Origin: Streptomyces sp. NRRL S-340
GTDB lineage: Bacteria > Actinomycetota > Actinomycetes > Streptomycetales > Streptomycetaceae
Direction of reading: 5' to 3'
Assembly: GCF_000720185.1 (NCBI RefSeq)
Contig: NZ_JOIY01000020.1
Span: 117,983-181,982, forward strand
Length of the DNA stretch: 64,000 bases
Within the stretch, counting starts at the first letter, position 1; the number at the start of each line of letters is the position of its first letter. This document shows, in pieces, positions 1 to 7,624 of this stretch. A model generated the notes under the pieces. It was not told where the DNA came from, made no database searches, and saw only the letters and a list, made by a program, of their open reading frames with translations. The position numbers and the translations under genes were made by a program.

Positions 1-100
1 GGGCAGGATCGTCCACGCCCCGCGCCCCGGCCGCACGGTCACGCTGGCGGGCGCGGGCACGATGCCCATCCTGGGCGTCGTACGGCCCGACGCGGACTGA
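1..100 (+). CDS. C-terminal end of an unidentified protein (truncated by the window edge)
   Basis: An open frame entering from the left edge is read in phase from base 2 and ends with TGA at 98-100. Thirty-two residues are visible, ending VVRPDAD. They are rich in Gly, Val and Pro and hold no motif I recognise, so no function is assigned. Third codon positions are almost all G or C, which supports coding. The next gene on this strand starts about 430 bases later. Confidence 0.55.
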   Translation, partial: GRIVHAPRPGRTVTLAGAGTMPILGVVRPDAD

Positions 101-530
101 GAGGGGCGGCCTCCCGCGCCCCCGCGCCCGGGCACGGACCGGGGGATGGCCCACGCCCCTGCGCCCGGCACGGACCCAGGGCACGCACGCGTCTCCTCCC
201 CCTCCCCTCCCCCGGGCGCCGCGCGGAGGACTCTCCTCCCCCTCCCGGCGCCGAACGGAGAGCCGCTCCGCCCGCCCGGTGACCTGGGCCATGTGACCCA
301 TCACACGCCCGGTCGGCGCCAAACCTGTCCTGGCGTGACCTTCGTCATTCCGGAGCGCGGGGCACGGTGCCCAACTCCGTTGCGGATCGCGGCATATGAC
401 AGTGGCCGAAGCGCGAGCGACGCGCCTCACACCATTCCCCCGCGGCGCCGACTACCGCTATGGTCCCCGTCGGTGGAACGAGGTCCCTCGTCCCGCCATG
501 CCCTCGGGGGGAGGGAAGGAACCCGAAACG
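101..530. other. Intergenic region with short imperfect direct repeats
   Basis: No convincing gene is seen in these 430 bases. Two pairs of imperfect direct repeats occur. A CGCCCGG(G)CACGGACC unit appears near 126 and again near 161. A CTCCTCCCCCTCCC unit followed by GGCGCCG and GCGGAG appears at about 190-229 and again at about 230-262. The last part probably carries the promoter of the phosphatase gene, but no clear -35/-10 pair can be named. A Shine-Dalgarno-like GGAAGGA lies at about 514-520. Confidence 0.4.
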
Positions 531-1940
531 ATGCCCGTGCCCGTACCGCGGCAGCGAGAGACACCGGCCGCGGAGAGCGGCCAGGCGCCGACCGTGACCC
601 ACGGCGGCGGCCCCTCCGCAGCACAGGCCCCGCACGGGGAAGCCACCCGAGCCACGAAAGCCCCGGAGGAGAACGCGAAGGACACCACGGCCGAGAAGGA
701 CAACCGCGCCGCGGGCCACCCAGCCCACGGCACGAACCTCACGCTGCTGCTGATCGAGGACGATCCCGGCGGCTCCCCGATCGTGCCCGAACTGCTCGAC
801 GCGGCCGGCAAGCCGATCCGCGTCCGCACGGCCCGCAACCTCACCGAGGCCTCGCGGCTGCTCACCGACGACGTCCACTGCATCCTGCTGGACCTCGCGC
901 TCCCGGCCCCCGGCCGGTCCGGGGCGGGTTCCGGCGCCGGAACCGGTGCCGGACCGGCCGGTGACGACGACGAGCTGGCCGTGCTCAAGCACGTGCTGGA
1001 GCTCGCGCCCCGGCACGCCGTGCTCGCGCTGACCGCGTCCGGAGACGCCGAGCGCGGCGCCCAGGCGGTGCGCGTCGGCGCCCAGGACTACCTGCTCCGC
1101 GACGAGCTGGACGGGCCGCTGCTGAGCCGGGCCATCCGGTACGCGGTCGAGCGCAAGCGCTCCGACACGGCCGAGCGCCGGCTCGCCGAGGGCCGGCTGC
1201 GCGCGCAGGAGAACCGCCGTCTGGAGCGCGGCCTGCTGCCGACACCCCTGCTGGACGGTTCGACGCTGCGGTTCGCCGCCCGCTACCGTCCCGGACGCTC
1301 GCGCGCCCTGCTCGGCGGCGACTTCTACGATGCCGTCCGCACCCCCGACGGCACCGTGCACGCCATGATCGGCGACGTCTGCGGGCACGGCCCGGACGAG
1401 GCGGCGCTCGGCGTGGAGCTGCGCATCGCCTGGCGGGCCCTGACGCTCGCCGGGCTGTGCGGCGACGAACTGCTGAACACGCTCCAGCAGGTGCTGGAGC
1501 ACGAGCGGGCCGACGACGAGATCTTCGCGACGCTGTGCACGGTGGACATCGCGCCGGACGGGCGCCGCGCGGGCCTGTGCCTGGCCGGCCATCCCTCGCC
1601 GCTGGTCATCACGCCCGGCCTGCCGGCAAGGCTGCTGCCGTACGACAACAACGGCCCCGCGCTCGGTCTGCTGCCCGGCGCCCGCTGGCCCCGGACACAG
1701 GTGGAGCTGGGCGCCGAGTGGAGCCTGATGCTCTACACCGACGGCCTGATCGAGGGCCGGACGGGCCAGGGCGGCGAACGGCTCGGCCAGGACGGCATGC
1801 TGGAACTGGTCCGCCGCCAGCTCGGCCAGGGCCTGCGCGGCGAGGACCTGCTGCGGGAGGCGGTCAACGAGGTGCGCGCGCTCAACGGCGGTGAACTCAC
1901 GGACGACGTGGCGGTCGTCCTGCTCGACCGGGAGCCGTAG
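531..1940 (+). CDS. Response-regulator receiver fused to a SpoIIE/PP2C-type serine phosphatase
   Basis: The protein is about 469 residues. A Pro/Ala-rich N-terminal tail of about 65 residues is followed by a receiver domain (LLIEDDP with paired Asp near residue 75, phospho-acceptor Asp in LDLALP, LTAS), a short linker, and a SpoIIE/RsbU phosphatase domain with the metal-binding GGDFYD and GDVCGHGP motifs. Such proteins dephosphorylate serine or threonine on anti-anti-sigma factors. The receiver has a Gly/Ala-rich insertion just after its Asp, and the usual conserved Lys near its end appears to be Arg (YLLRDEL), so phosphorylation may be atypical. ATG at 531 was preferred to an in-frame codon at 396 because GGAAGGA lies about 10 bases upstream. 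No partner sigma or antisigma gene adjoins it. Confidence 0.85.
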   Translation: MPVPVPRQRETPAAESGQAPTVTHGGGPSAAQAPHGEATRATKAPEENAKDTTAEKDNRAAGHPAHGTNLTLLLIEDDPGGSPIVPELLDAAGKPIRVRTARNLTEASRLLTDDVHCILLDLALPAPGRSGAGSGAGTGAGPAGDDDELAVLKHVLELAPRHAVLALTASGDAERGAQAVRVGAQDYLLRDELDGPLLSRAIRYAVERKRSDTAERRLAEGRLRAQENRRLERGLLPTPLLDGSTLRFAARYRPGRSRALLGGDFYDAVRTPDGTVHAMIGDVCGHGPDEAALGVELRIAWRALTLAGLCGDELLNTLQQVLEHERADDEIFATLCTVDIAPDGRRAGLCLAGHPSPLVITPGLPARLLPYDNNGPALGLLPGARWPRTQVELGAEWSLMLYTDGLIEGRTGQGGERLGQDGMLELVRRQLGQGLRGEDLLREAVNEVRALNGGELTDDVAVVLLDREP

Positions 1941-2218
1941 CGGCGGCACGGCGGGGGCCTCTGTCCGACACGGGGGTCTCGGCCGGGGCGCGCGCGGGCG
2001 CGCCCATCCGGGAGCAGCAGGGGCGGCGGTCGGCCGGAAGTCGTAGGCGCGGCACCCGGGAAGCCTTGGACGGCGGCCGCCGGAGCAGTCGCGGGCGGTG
2101 GCCGCCGGAGCGGTCGTGGGCGTCGTACGCCGGAGGGGTCGCGGGCGCGGGCGCCGGCCCCCCGCTTCGCGCGCCGCGCATGTACGCGCCGTGAGCGCGC
2201 CGCGGCCGAAGGCGGGTG

Positions 2219-2578
2219 CTACCGGCCGCCGTTGTACGGCCCGTAGGGACCGTCGCTGCTGCTGCCGCCGCGACGACGGCCCCAGCCGCCGCCACCGCCG
2301 GAGACCTGCTTGAGCGCGGGCCGCACGTCCACGATGTAGACGATGCTCGCGATCACGCCGATGATCGGCAGGAACGACAGGATCGAGAACAGGTAGCTCA
2401 CCACGAGCGCCAGGCCGAGGATGATCAGCCAGAACACCTTGTTCTGCTTGTCGGCGGCGCGGAACGCGTCCTCGCGCCGGATCGCGGCGTCGCACAGCCC
2501 GAACGCGGCCAGGACCATGAGCAGGATCTTGAGGATCCCCAGGAACCCCGCGAAGCCCAACATCAGCATGCCGTCCAC
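2219..2578 (-). CDS. Small membrane protein, DUF2516-like
   Basis: A 119-residue protein with a hydrophobic N-terminal helix (about residues 4-26), a charged loop with RREDAFRAADKQNK, then one or two more membrane segments (about 48-85) and a Gly/Ser/Tyr-rich C-terminal tail ending near GPYNGGR. This layout matches the actinobacterial DUF2516 family, whose function is unknown. The GTG start at 2578 is chosen because GGAGAG lies about 8 bases upstream; an internal ATG three codons in is possible. It follows the HbhA-like gene on the same strand but is separated from it by a terminator-like hairpin, so it probably has its own promoter. Confidence 0.75.
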   Translation of the reverse strand: MDGMLMLGFAGFLGILKILLMVLAAFGLCDAAIRREDAFRAADKQNKVFWLIILGLALVVSYLFSILSFLPIIGVIASIVYIVDVRPALKQVSGGGGGWGRRRGGSSSDGPYGPYNGGR

Positions 2579-2621
2579 CGCCCGTTCTCTCCGACGCCTA
2601 CGCCGCCACCGTACCCGGAGA

Positions 2622-2654
2622 ACGGGCCGGGCACCCCAAGGGTGCCCGGCCCGT
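2622..2654 (-). terminator. Intrinsic terminator-like hairpin after the HbhA-like gene
   Basis: Perfect 15-base arms at 2622-2636 and 2640-2654 flank a 3-base loop. The left arm begins ACGGGCCGGG. It lies just past the stop codon of the minus-strand HbhA-like gene at 2669. There is no U-tract, which is common for Streptomyces terminators. Confidence 0.7.
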
Positions 2655-2668
2655 CCGGCGTGCGGTCC

Positions 2669-3373
2669 TCACTTCGCGGGCGGCGTGGTCCTCTTGGCCG
2701 CGGGGGCGGTGGCCGTGGTCCGGCGCGTGGCCGGGGCCTTCTTGGCGGGCGCCTTCTTCGCCGCCGGCGCGGCCTTGGCCCCGGCGGACTTCTCCTCGCT
2801 GACCACGACCGGCTCGGTCCTGGGCTGCGCCTTGCGGGGGGTGGTCTTGGGCTCGACCGCGACGGCGAGTTCCTCGACGTCCTCGGCGATGTCCTCGATG
2901 CCCTCGGCGGCCTGGCCGCGCCAGGTCCGTACCGCCTGCTCGCCGTGCTCGGCGACCTTCTCGTAGGTCTCGCGGGCCTTCACGGCGTACTCGGCGGCGA
3001 CGCCGACCCCGCGCAGGGCGAGGTCCTGGGCGCTCTCACCGAGCTTCTTCAGGTCGGCGTCGAAGTTCGTGCTGAGCTTCTTCAGGTCGGAGTCGAGCGA
3101 GTTCAGGAACTCGCCGACCCGGGACTGGACGGTCGCCTGCGTCTCCTTGACGCGGGCGCCGGCCTCCTTGGCGCGGGCGGCGGCCCGCTCCTGGACGGCC
3201 TTCGGGTCCGTGTTGCGCACGGCGTCGATGCGGGCCGGGGCCTCGGCGGCGAGCTGCTCCACCAGGGCGGGCACCTTCCTGGCCTGACGCAGGGCCAGGT
3301 CCGCGGTGCCCGCGGCGAAGTAGAGCGGGGTGGGGTCGCTGAGGGTCTTGCGCAGGTCGTCGGCGATGGCCAT
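2669..3373 (-). CDS. HbhA-like alpha-helical protein with Lys/Ala/Pro-rich tail
   Basis: A 234-residue hydrophilic protein with no signal peptide. Residues from about 20 to 150 are rich in Ala, Glu, Lys and Arg and look like an extended helix or coiled coil (for example SDLKKLSTNFDADLKKLGE). The last 45 residues are repeated KKAPAKK and AAKRTT-type basic segments. This organisation recalls mycobacterial heparin-binding haemagglutinin HbhA, whose basic tail binds polyanions; in Streptomyces the role is unknown and could be nucleoid or envelope association. ATG at 3373 is preferred over upstream in-frame codons because GGGAGGA lies just upstream. The neighbour upstream on the same strand is the XRE regulator, an association I believe is conserved. 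Confidence 0.7.
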   Translation of the reverse strand: MAIADDLRKTLSDPTPLYFAAGTADLALRQARKVPALVEQLAAEAPARIDAVRNTDPKAVQERAAARAKEAGARVKETQATVQSRVGEFLNSLDSDLKKLSTNFDADLKKLGESAQDLALRGVGVAAEYAVKARETYEKVAEHGEQAVRTWRGQAAEGIEDIAEDVEELAVAVEPKTTPRKAQPRTEPVVVSEEKSAGAKAAPAAKKAPAKKAPATRRTTATAPAAKRTTPPAK

Positions 3374-3458
3374 GGTGATGATCCTCCCGGATCGCTTTCG
3401 GCTGAGGGTTGTGGTGTGCCGCGGTGCACCGGCCGCCGGGCCCTTGCGGGCCCCGGGA

Positions 3459-4046
3459 TCAGCCGGCCGCCTCCCGCGGACCGGTGTCGCTGCCGCCGGA
3501 CGCGGAACCGGGGCGCTCGGCGGGACCGGGGCGGCCGCCGTCCCGTGCGGGAGCGGCGGCGGACCGTATGGTGCCGTCGCCGGCGCCGCCGTGACCGGCA
3601 CCGGGGCCGCCGGCACCGCCTGGATCTTCGGCACCGTCCGTGTCCCCGGCGCCGTCCGTGCCGCCGGTCTCGTCCCTGCTGCCCGTCCTGCCGGGCCCGA
3701 ACCCGTTCTCCTTGCGGAAGGACTCGTAGATCTGGAGCAGCACCTGCTTCTGCCGCTCGTCGAGCGTGGGGTCGGCCAGGATGACGGCGCGCGTCTCGAC
3801 TTCGTCGCGGTCCCGCTCGGCGTCGAGGATGCCGGCCCGCACGTACAGCGTCTCGGCGGAGATCCGCAGCGCCTTGGCGACCTGCTGCAGCACCTCCGCG
3901 CTCGGCTTGCGCAGCCCGCGCTCGATCTGGCTCAGGTACGGATTGGACACCCCGGCGGCATCGGCGAGCTGCCTGAGCGACAACTGCGCGTTGCGCCGCT
4001 GCTCGCGCAGGTACTCACCGAGATTGCCGACGTTGAGCGATGCCAT
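3459..4046 (-). CDS. XRE-family transcriptional regulator
   Basis: A 195-residue protein. The N-terminal 70 residues form a Cro/C1-type helix-turn-helix: LGEYLREQRRNAQLSLRQLA, then the recognition part GVSNPYLSQIERG. Residues about 85-115 hold a short conserved segment (LDERQKQVLLQIYESFRKE). The remaining C-terminus is low-complexity Gly/Ala/Asp/Pro and probably disordered. ATG at 4046 was chosen because it gives the conserved start MASLNVGNLGEYL and follows GGTGGAG. A perfect palindrome lies 31 bases upstream and may be its own operator. It precedes the HbhA-like gene on the same strand and probably controls that gene as well as itself. Confidence 0.85.
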   Translation of the reverse strand: MASLNVGNLGEYLREQRRNAQLSLRQLADAAGVSNPYLSQIERGLRKPSAEVLQQVAKALRISAETLYVRAGILDAERDRDEVETRAVILADPTLDERQKQVLLQIYESFRKENGFGPGRTGSRDETGGTDGAGDTDGAEDPGGAGGPGAGHGGAGDGTIRSAAAPARDGGRPGPAERPGSASGGSDTGPREAAG

Positions 4047-4076
4047 GTCTCCACCATGCACCACCCTCGCTAACAA

Positions 4077-4097
4077 TTGCAAGCACACTGCTTGCAA
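4077..4097. promoter_or_regulatory. Perfect palindrome upstream of the XRE regulator, probable autoregulatory operator
   Basis: Arms TTGCAAGCA (4077-4085) and TGCTTGCAA (4089-4097) are exact reverse complements around a CAC spacer. The site lies 31 bases upstream of the regulator start and is AT-rich relative to its surroundings. XRE proteins of this type often bind a palindrome at their own promoter. The assignment to this regulator is an inference from position. Confidence 0.6.
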
Positions 4098-4118
4098 GAG
4101 TGCGCCCCCGTGTCGCCC

Positions 4119-4286
4119 TCAGCGGACCGGGCCCGCCTCCTCGTGCCCCTGCGCCTTCAGGACCGCGTCGGTGCGGGAGCGGCGGGCCGCCTCCCGGTCG
4201 CCCAGGGACCGGGAGGCCTCCTCGGCGGGTTTCGCGCGGGCGGCACGCAGGATCTCCCCGGCGCGGGCGGCCGGGACGATCCCCAC
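4119..4286 (-). CDS. Small hypothetical protein, start uncertain (possible frameshift upstream)
   Basis: A minus-strand frame ending with TGA at 4119-4121 reads as a natural-looking Ala/Glu/Arg-rich helix (EILRAARAKPAEEASR, then SLGDREAARRS), with all but a few third positions G or C. The only GTG start within it is at 4286, giving 55 residues, but it has no Shine-Dalgarno. The frame stays open upstream to about 4378, with the plausible segment RLLLLADVGIVP before that GTG. In a different frame an ATG at 4360 has a strong AGGAGG 5 bases upstream but leads into an unnatural Ser/Pro/Arg peptide. A single frameshift near 4300-4330 would join that start to this C-terminus. The function is not recognised. 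Confidence 0.4.
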   Translation of the reverse strand: MGIVPAARAGEILRAARAKPAEEASRSLGDREAARRSRTDAVLKAQGHEEAGPVR

Positions 4287-4387
4287 GTCCGCGAGGAGGA
4301 GCAGTCGGTCCCGACGCCGCCGCCGGCACCGTCTGACCCGTCCCGCCCGCGGCTCGCCATCCGGCCTCCTGCCCGGTCACGGGCGGG

Positions 4388-5608
4388 TCAGGGGGCCTGC
4401 TCGCCCCGCCGGTGGCCGTGGGTGCGGTGCCAGCGGGTGAGGGCGGCCACGACGGCGCCCGGGGCGGGTACGGACTCCAGGGCCAGCGGGTGCGCGGCGG
4501 CCGCCAGGACGCGGTGCAGCTTCCCGCCCAGCACGGTGAGGGTGCGCCGGTCGGGCCCGGGACCCGTGCCCAGGGCCAGCGCCGTCCGGATGACGTCGGT
4601 GAAGACCGACTGCGCCTTCTTGAAGCCGACGAGCAGTTCCAGGTCGTGCTCCCAGCCGCGGGAGCTGCCGGGGCGGACGGCCTCCGCGGTCCGGCACCAG
4701 GCCTGCGTCATCCGGCGCGCCTGCCACCGCGGGTACCGCATCAGGTAGAGGTGGGTGGCGAGGTCGTAGAGCGGATCGCCGAGCATGGCCAGTTCCCAGT
4801 CGATCGTCCACAGCCGGTGTTCCGCGTCGACGATGAAGTTCTCCCGGTGCAGATCGGCGTGCAGCAGGCAGAAAGGGCGCTCGCGCAGCCCCTTCAGGTG
4901 CTTGCGCAGCCGTTTGAACGCCTCGCCGTCGATCCGCAGGTCGGCGAAGAGTTCCCCGAAGTCCGTGAGGTTGCGGGCGTAGACGCGCTCCTCGGCGAAG
5001 TGCACCAGCCGTTCGAGGAACGCGGCGGTGTCCCCGTCGGCCGGCCGGTCGGCGGCCTCGCAGCGGCGCTCGACGGTGAGCATGCCGGGCGTCACCGCGA
5101 TCAGGTGGCCGAACAGTTCGACGATCTGGCCGAACAGCCCGCCCGGCACGGCGTTCCCGGACGCGTACAGCGAGCCGAGGGTGCGGCCCTCGATGAACCG
5201 CTGCAGGCCGATGCCGCCGGCTTCGAGAAGCTCCGGGATCCGGTCGATCCGGCCCTGCAGGGCCGCCAGCAGCTGCTCCTCGGAGGCGAAGCAGCGCCGG
5301 TCGAACCAGAGCAGGTCGCTGCGCGGCTCCCGGCACTTCCACCGCCCCGGACGCAGCGCGCCCAGCTCGCCCGCCAGCGGGAAGGCGTACGTCTCGTGGT
5401 GGTATCCCTGAAGGGGCCCTTCGACCCGGCTCGGGTCACCGCTCGCCTCGACGGCGTGCAGCCGGGCGCGGGAAGCCGGTCCGGGCGAACCGGGCACGGG
5501 CGGACCTGGAGGTGAACCGGTCCCGGCTGGGCCGGGTCCGGACGGACCGGGTTCGGACTGGCCGGGTTCGGGTGCATCCAGTCCGAGTGAGACAAGTTCG
5601 AGCGGCAT
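4388..5608 (-). CDS. Aminoglycoside phosphotransferase (APH)-fold kinase family protein
   Basis: A 406-residue cytoplasmic protein. After a Pro/Gly-rich N-terminal 50 residues, it carries APH/choline-kinase catalytic landmarks: the LLHADLHRENF loop (catalytic Asp and Mg-binding Asn) and IDWELAMLGDPLYDLA, equivalent to the DFE/DxD metal loop. The substrate cannot be inferred; members act on small molecules such as aminoglycosides, homoserine or trehalose. There is no sign of a resistance cassette, so a housekeeping metabolic kinase is more likely. ATG at 5608 is used because the family-like sequence begins there. It is transcribed away from the small gene at 4119 and lies about 185 bases downstream of the phosphatase gene at 5793. 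Confidence 0.75.
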   Translation of the reverse strand: MPLELVSLGLDAPEPGQSEPGPSGPGPAGTGSPPGPPVPGSPGPASRARLHAVEASGDPSRVEGPLQGYHHETYAFPLAGELGALRPGRWKCREPRSDLLWFDRRCFASEEQLLAALQGRIDRIPELLEAGGIGLQRFIEGRTLGSLYASGNAVPGGLFGQIVELFGHLIAVTPGMLTVERRCEAADRPADGDTAAFLERLVHFAEERVYARNLTDFGELFADLRIDGEAFKRLRKHLKGLRERPFCLLHADLHRENFIVDAEHRLWTIDWELAMLGDPLYDLATHLYLMRYPRWQARRMTQAWCRTAEAVRPGSSRGWEHDLELLVGFKKAQSVFTDVIRTALALGTGPGPDRRTLTVLGGKLHRVLAAAAHPLALESVPAPGAVVAALTRWHRTHGHRRGEQAP

Positions 5609-5792
5609 TGCCCGTTTCTTTCGCCTTGTGCCCCCCAGGAGGGTCGCACCCGGCCGCGGGGGCGGGCCCCGCGGAGGGCGCTGAAGTGGGAACACGCTAC
5701 TCCCACCTCGCCACGGAAGGTGCCCCGAACTTCTCGGCCCCACGGCGCGTCGCACCGGCGCGGTACCGCGTCCGGGCGGTCCGGTCGGGGTC

Positions 5793-6512
5793 TCAGGCGG
5801 GACGCAGGGCCGCCAGCAGGTCGCCCAGGGACCGTAGGACCGTCCTCGCGCCGGCCTCCTCCAGCAGGTGCGCCTTGTGCTCGTTGCGCGCGTAGCCGAG
5901 GAAGTGCACGCCCGCCCGCCGGGCGGCCTCCAGGTCGGTGGGGGTGTCCCCGATCATCAGGGCGGTGGAGGGGGCCGCCCCCATGGCGCTGAGCGCGCGG
6001 TGCAGGCAGTGCGGGTCGGGCTTGAGGTGCCGCAGCTCGCCGGTCCGGCCGTACAGGTGCGGCTGGAAGCAGGGCAGCAGGCCGCGCCCCTGGAGGTAGG
6101 CGCGCACCACGGCCGGTGAGTTGTTGCTGGTGACGGCCGGCCGGGCGCCGACCGCGGTCCAGGTGCGGATCAGCGGGTCGGCGTACGGGGTCGGCATGGC
6201 CGTGACCGCCGCCTTCAGCTCCTCCTGGGTGAGGCGCTCCTCCAGCTCCGTCACCAGGTCGCTGCGCGGGCGCCGGCGGTCCACCGCGCGCAGCAGGGCG
6301 TGCGGGTCCAGCGGCTCCCGCTCGTCGTCGCTCAACAGCCCGTGCAGGCCCTGCTGTCCGAGCCAGTCGAGCAGGCCGTGCGCCACCCGCTCCGCGGAGT
6401 GGCCCGCGAAGAGGCGGCAGATCGGGCCGTCGAAGTCCCAGAGGACCACCTGCGTGCGGGAGACCAGTTCCCGCAGCGCCCGCATCCCCGGCTGCGTCGT
6501 GTCAGAAGTCAC
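5793..6512 (-). CDS. devB: HAD-superfamily phosphatase, DevB-like
   Basis: A 239-residue HAD hydrolase: motif I VVLWDFDGPICRLFAG (nucleophile and acid Asp residues), motif II around PAVTSNN, motif III Lys in HLKPDPHCLHRAL and motif IV MIGDTPTDLEAA, with a helical cap between motifs I and II. The substrate is unknown. The GTG start at 6512 overlaps the TAG of the GntR-type gene just upstream, so the two are translationally coupled. A GntR regulator cotranscribed with a phosphatase matches the devA-devB pair of S. coelicolor, both needed for aerial development; the symbol rests on that context and is from memory. Confidence 0.8.
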   Translation of the reverse strand: MTSDTTQPGMRALRELVSRTQVVLWDFDGPICRLFAGHSAERVAHGLLDWLGQQGLHGLLSDDEREPLDPHALLRAVDRRRPRSDLVTELEERLTQEELKAAVTAMPTPYADPLIRTWTAVGARPAVTSNNSPAVVRAYLQGRGLLPCFQPHLYGRTGELRHLKPDPHCLHRALSAMGAAPSTALMIGDTPTDLEAARRAGVHFLGYARNEHKAHLLEEAGARTVLRSLGDLLAALRPA

Positions 6513-7281
6513 TAGGAGAGTGTCAGGTCCGTGGTGATGGTTTCCCAGAGGGCGTCGAACCACTTCTGGGATTCGGTGACGAACGCGGCGTCGCGCTGTC
6601 CGGCCCGTTTGAGGAAGGAGAAGAGCAGGGACTGGGAGCCGAGGACGTCGTACATGTCCAGGGTCTCGTCGCCCCAGTCCTCCTCGCGCCGGGTGAGCGT
6701 GTAGTAGCCCATGAGGGCTTCCTCGTCGCCCAGCAGGTAGAGCTTGACCGGCGGGGTGAAGGGCAGCGCGCGGAAGGTGACCCGCACGTCGATGCCGTGG
6801 GTGGCGCGCAGCGACATCAGGTTGTGCCGCGGGACGGCACCAGGACACGGACGTCGACGGTCTCGGGGCGTATGCGGCCCTCGTGTATCAGCCGGAGCGG
6901 CTCGCCCATGGCCAGCATCAGCGTCTCCGCGGTGTGGGAGACGACGTCTATGCGCACCCGGCGGTTCGTGAACGCCTCGGTCAGCCGGGGGGCGAGCGCG
7001 ACCATGGTCGGCTGCGGTTCCTCCCGCGCGGGGGCGGCGTCGGCGATCCTGGGCGGGCTGCCCTTGCTGACGTTGCTGAGCAGCCCGTCGCCCTGCAGGG
7101 CCCGCAGCGCCTGGCGCACGGTGCCGCGCTCCACCCCGAACTCCTCGGCGAGTTCGGCCTGGGTGGGCAGGCGGTCGCCGGGTTTCAGCTCGCCCGCGCG
7201 GATCCGCTCGCGCAGGGTGTCGGCGATCTCCTGCGGGGAGTTCCTCCGGCTGCCGTCCACGGCCAGATTCTCTTGGGTCAC
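6512..7281 (-). pseudogene. devA: DevA-like GntR regulator interrupted by deletion and frameshift
   Basis: The N-terminal part (from GTG at about 7281) is a GntR winged helix: ADTLRERIRAGELKPGDRLP, then ELAEEFGVERGTVRQALRAL. The frame stops at TGA 6817-6819 after VDVRVLVPSR. The C-terminal part continues in another frame from about 6831 (RHNLMSLRATHGIDVRV) to TAG at 6512, with typical DevA-type sequence such as FTPPVKLYLLGDEEAL and WFDALWETITTDL. By memory of the family about 30-40 residues are missing between the halves. The paralogue at 7625-8421 is broken at the same point. This could be a real double mutation or an assembly error in a shared repeat. If intact, it would regulate aerial development and cotranscribe devB. 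Confidence 0.65.
6732..6831. repeat. 100-base perfect repeat, copy 1 (within the devA-like gene)
   Basis: Bases 6732-6831 are identical to 7848-7947 in the paralogous regulator, including all synonymous positions, whereas the flanking coding sequence has diverged clearly. The block encodes the start of the C-terminal domain of both regulators. Its upstream (minus-strand) edge coincides with the point where both reading frames break. Confidence 0.9.
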
Positions 7282-7303
7282 AACCAAACGCTACAACTTC
7301 GAT

Positions 7304-7352
7304 CCACTTGGCGGGAGTTGTTCTAGATCTGTTTCGAACACACACCAAGTGG
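7304..7352. promoter_or_regulatory. Nested inverted repeats in the divergent dev promoter region
   Basis: CCACTTGG at 7304-7311 is exactly complementary to CCAAGTGG at 7345-7352. Inside and next to these lie AGTTGT (about 7315-7320) and ACAACT (about 7355-7360). The region separates the devA-like gene from the small membrane protein gene and probably holds both promoters and regulator half-sites. An element reading GAAGTTGTA on the minus strand lies just upstream of the start codon and is also found before the paralogue. Confidence 0.45.
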
Positions 7353-7366
7353 GGACAACTGAGAGT

Positions 7367-7383
7367 AAGTTGGCTGCCAACTT
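7367..7383. promoter_or_regulatory. Candidate GntR (DevA/DevE-type) operator, perfect palindrome
   Basis: AAGTTGGC and GCCAACTT are perfect 8-base arms around a single T, located 32 bases upstream of the small membrane protein start. A nearly identical element (AAGTTGG, TGG, CCAACTT) is at 8508-8524 upstream of the paralogous regulator. Occurrence of the same 17-base element next to both GntR genes argues for an operator recognised by one or both. Confidence 0.6.
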
Positions 7384-7414
7384 CAGCGAGTTGGCGATAG
7401 AAGGGGGAATCGCC

Positions 7415-7603
7415 GTGCCTGTCCTCGCCCTCCTGTCCGCCCTCTTCGTCGTCGGTTTCGAGCAGATCGTCCAGTGGAAGTACGGTGCGACGGGCCTCGT
7501 GGGCCTGCTGCTGCTCACCGTCGGCATCAAGGCCAAGAGCCCCGCCCTCAGCTCCGCCGGCGCGGTCGTCCTGGCGATGCTGGTCGCGGGACCGGCCCTG
7601 TGA
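7415..7603 (+). CDS. Small two-helix membrane protein of the dev locus
   Basis: A 62-residue protein made almost entirely of two hydrophobic segments (about residues 2-16 and 23-60) around a FEQIVQWKYG stretch. The GTG start at 7415 follows AAGGGGGA at 7401-7408. It lies between, and is transcribed opposite to, the two GntR genes. I recall a small membrane protein at the same place in other Streptomyces. Its function is unknown. The palindrome at 7367-7383 just upstream suggests control by the neighbouring GntR regulators. Confidence 0.75.
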   Translation: MPVLALLSALFVVGFEQIVQWKYGATGLVGLLLLTVGIKAKSPALSSAGAVVLAMLVAGPAL

Positions 7604-7624
7604 GCCGCCCCGTAGGAGCGCACC

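Noticed and set aside
345..2495. A 716-codon antisense frame across the phosphatase gene
   Set aside because: Its product is Arg/Gln/Ala-rich without family features, and the plus-strand frame holds clear receiver and SpoIIE motifs.
4157..4360. The 67-codon frame from ATG 4360 as a functional gene
   Set aside because: The ribosome site is good but the peptide is Ser/Pro/Arg-rich and unnatural; the coding signal is in the neighbouring frame. It is noted as a possible frameshift instead.
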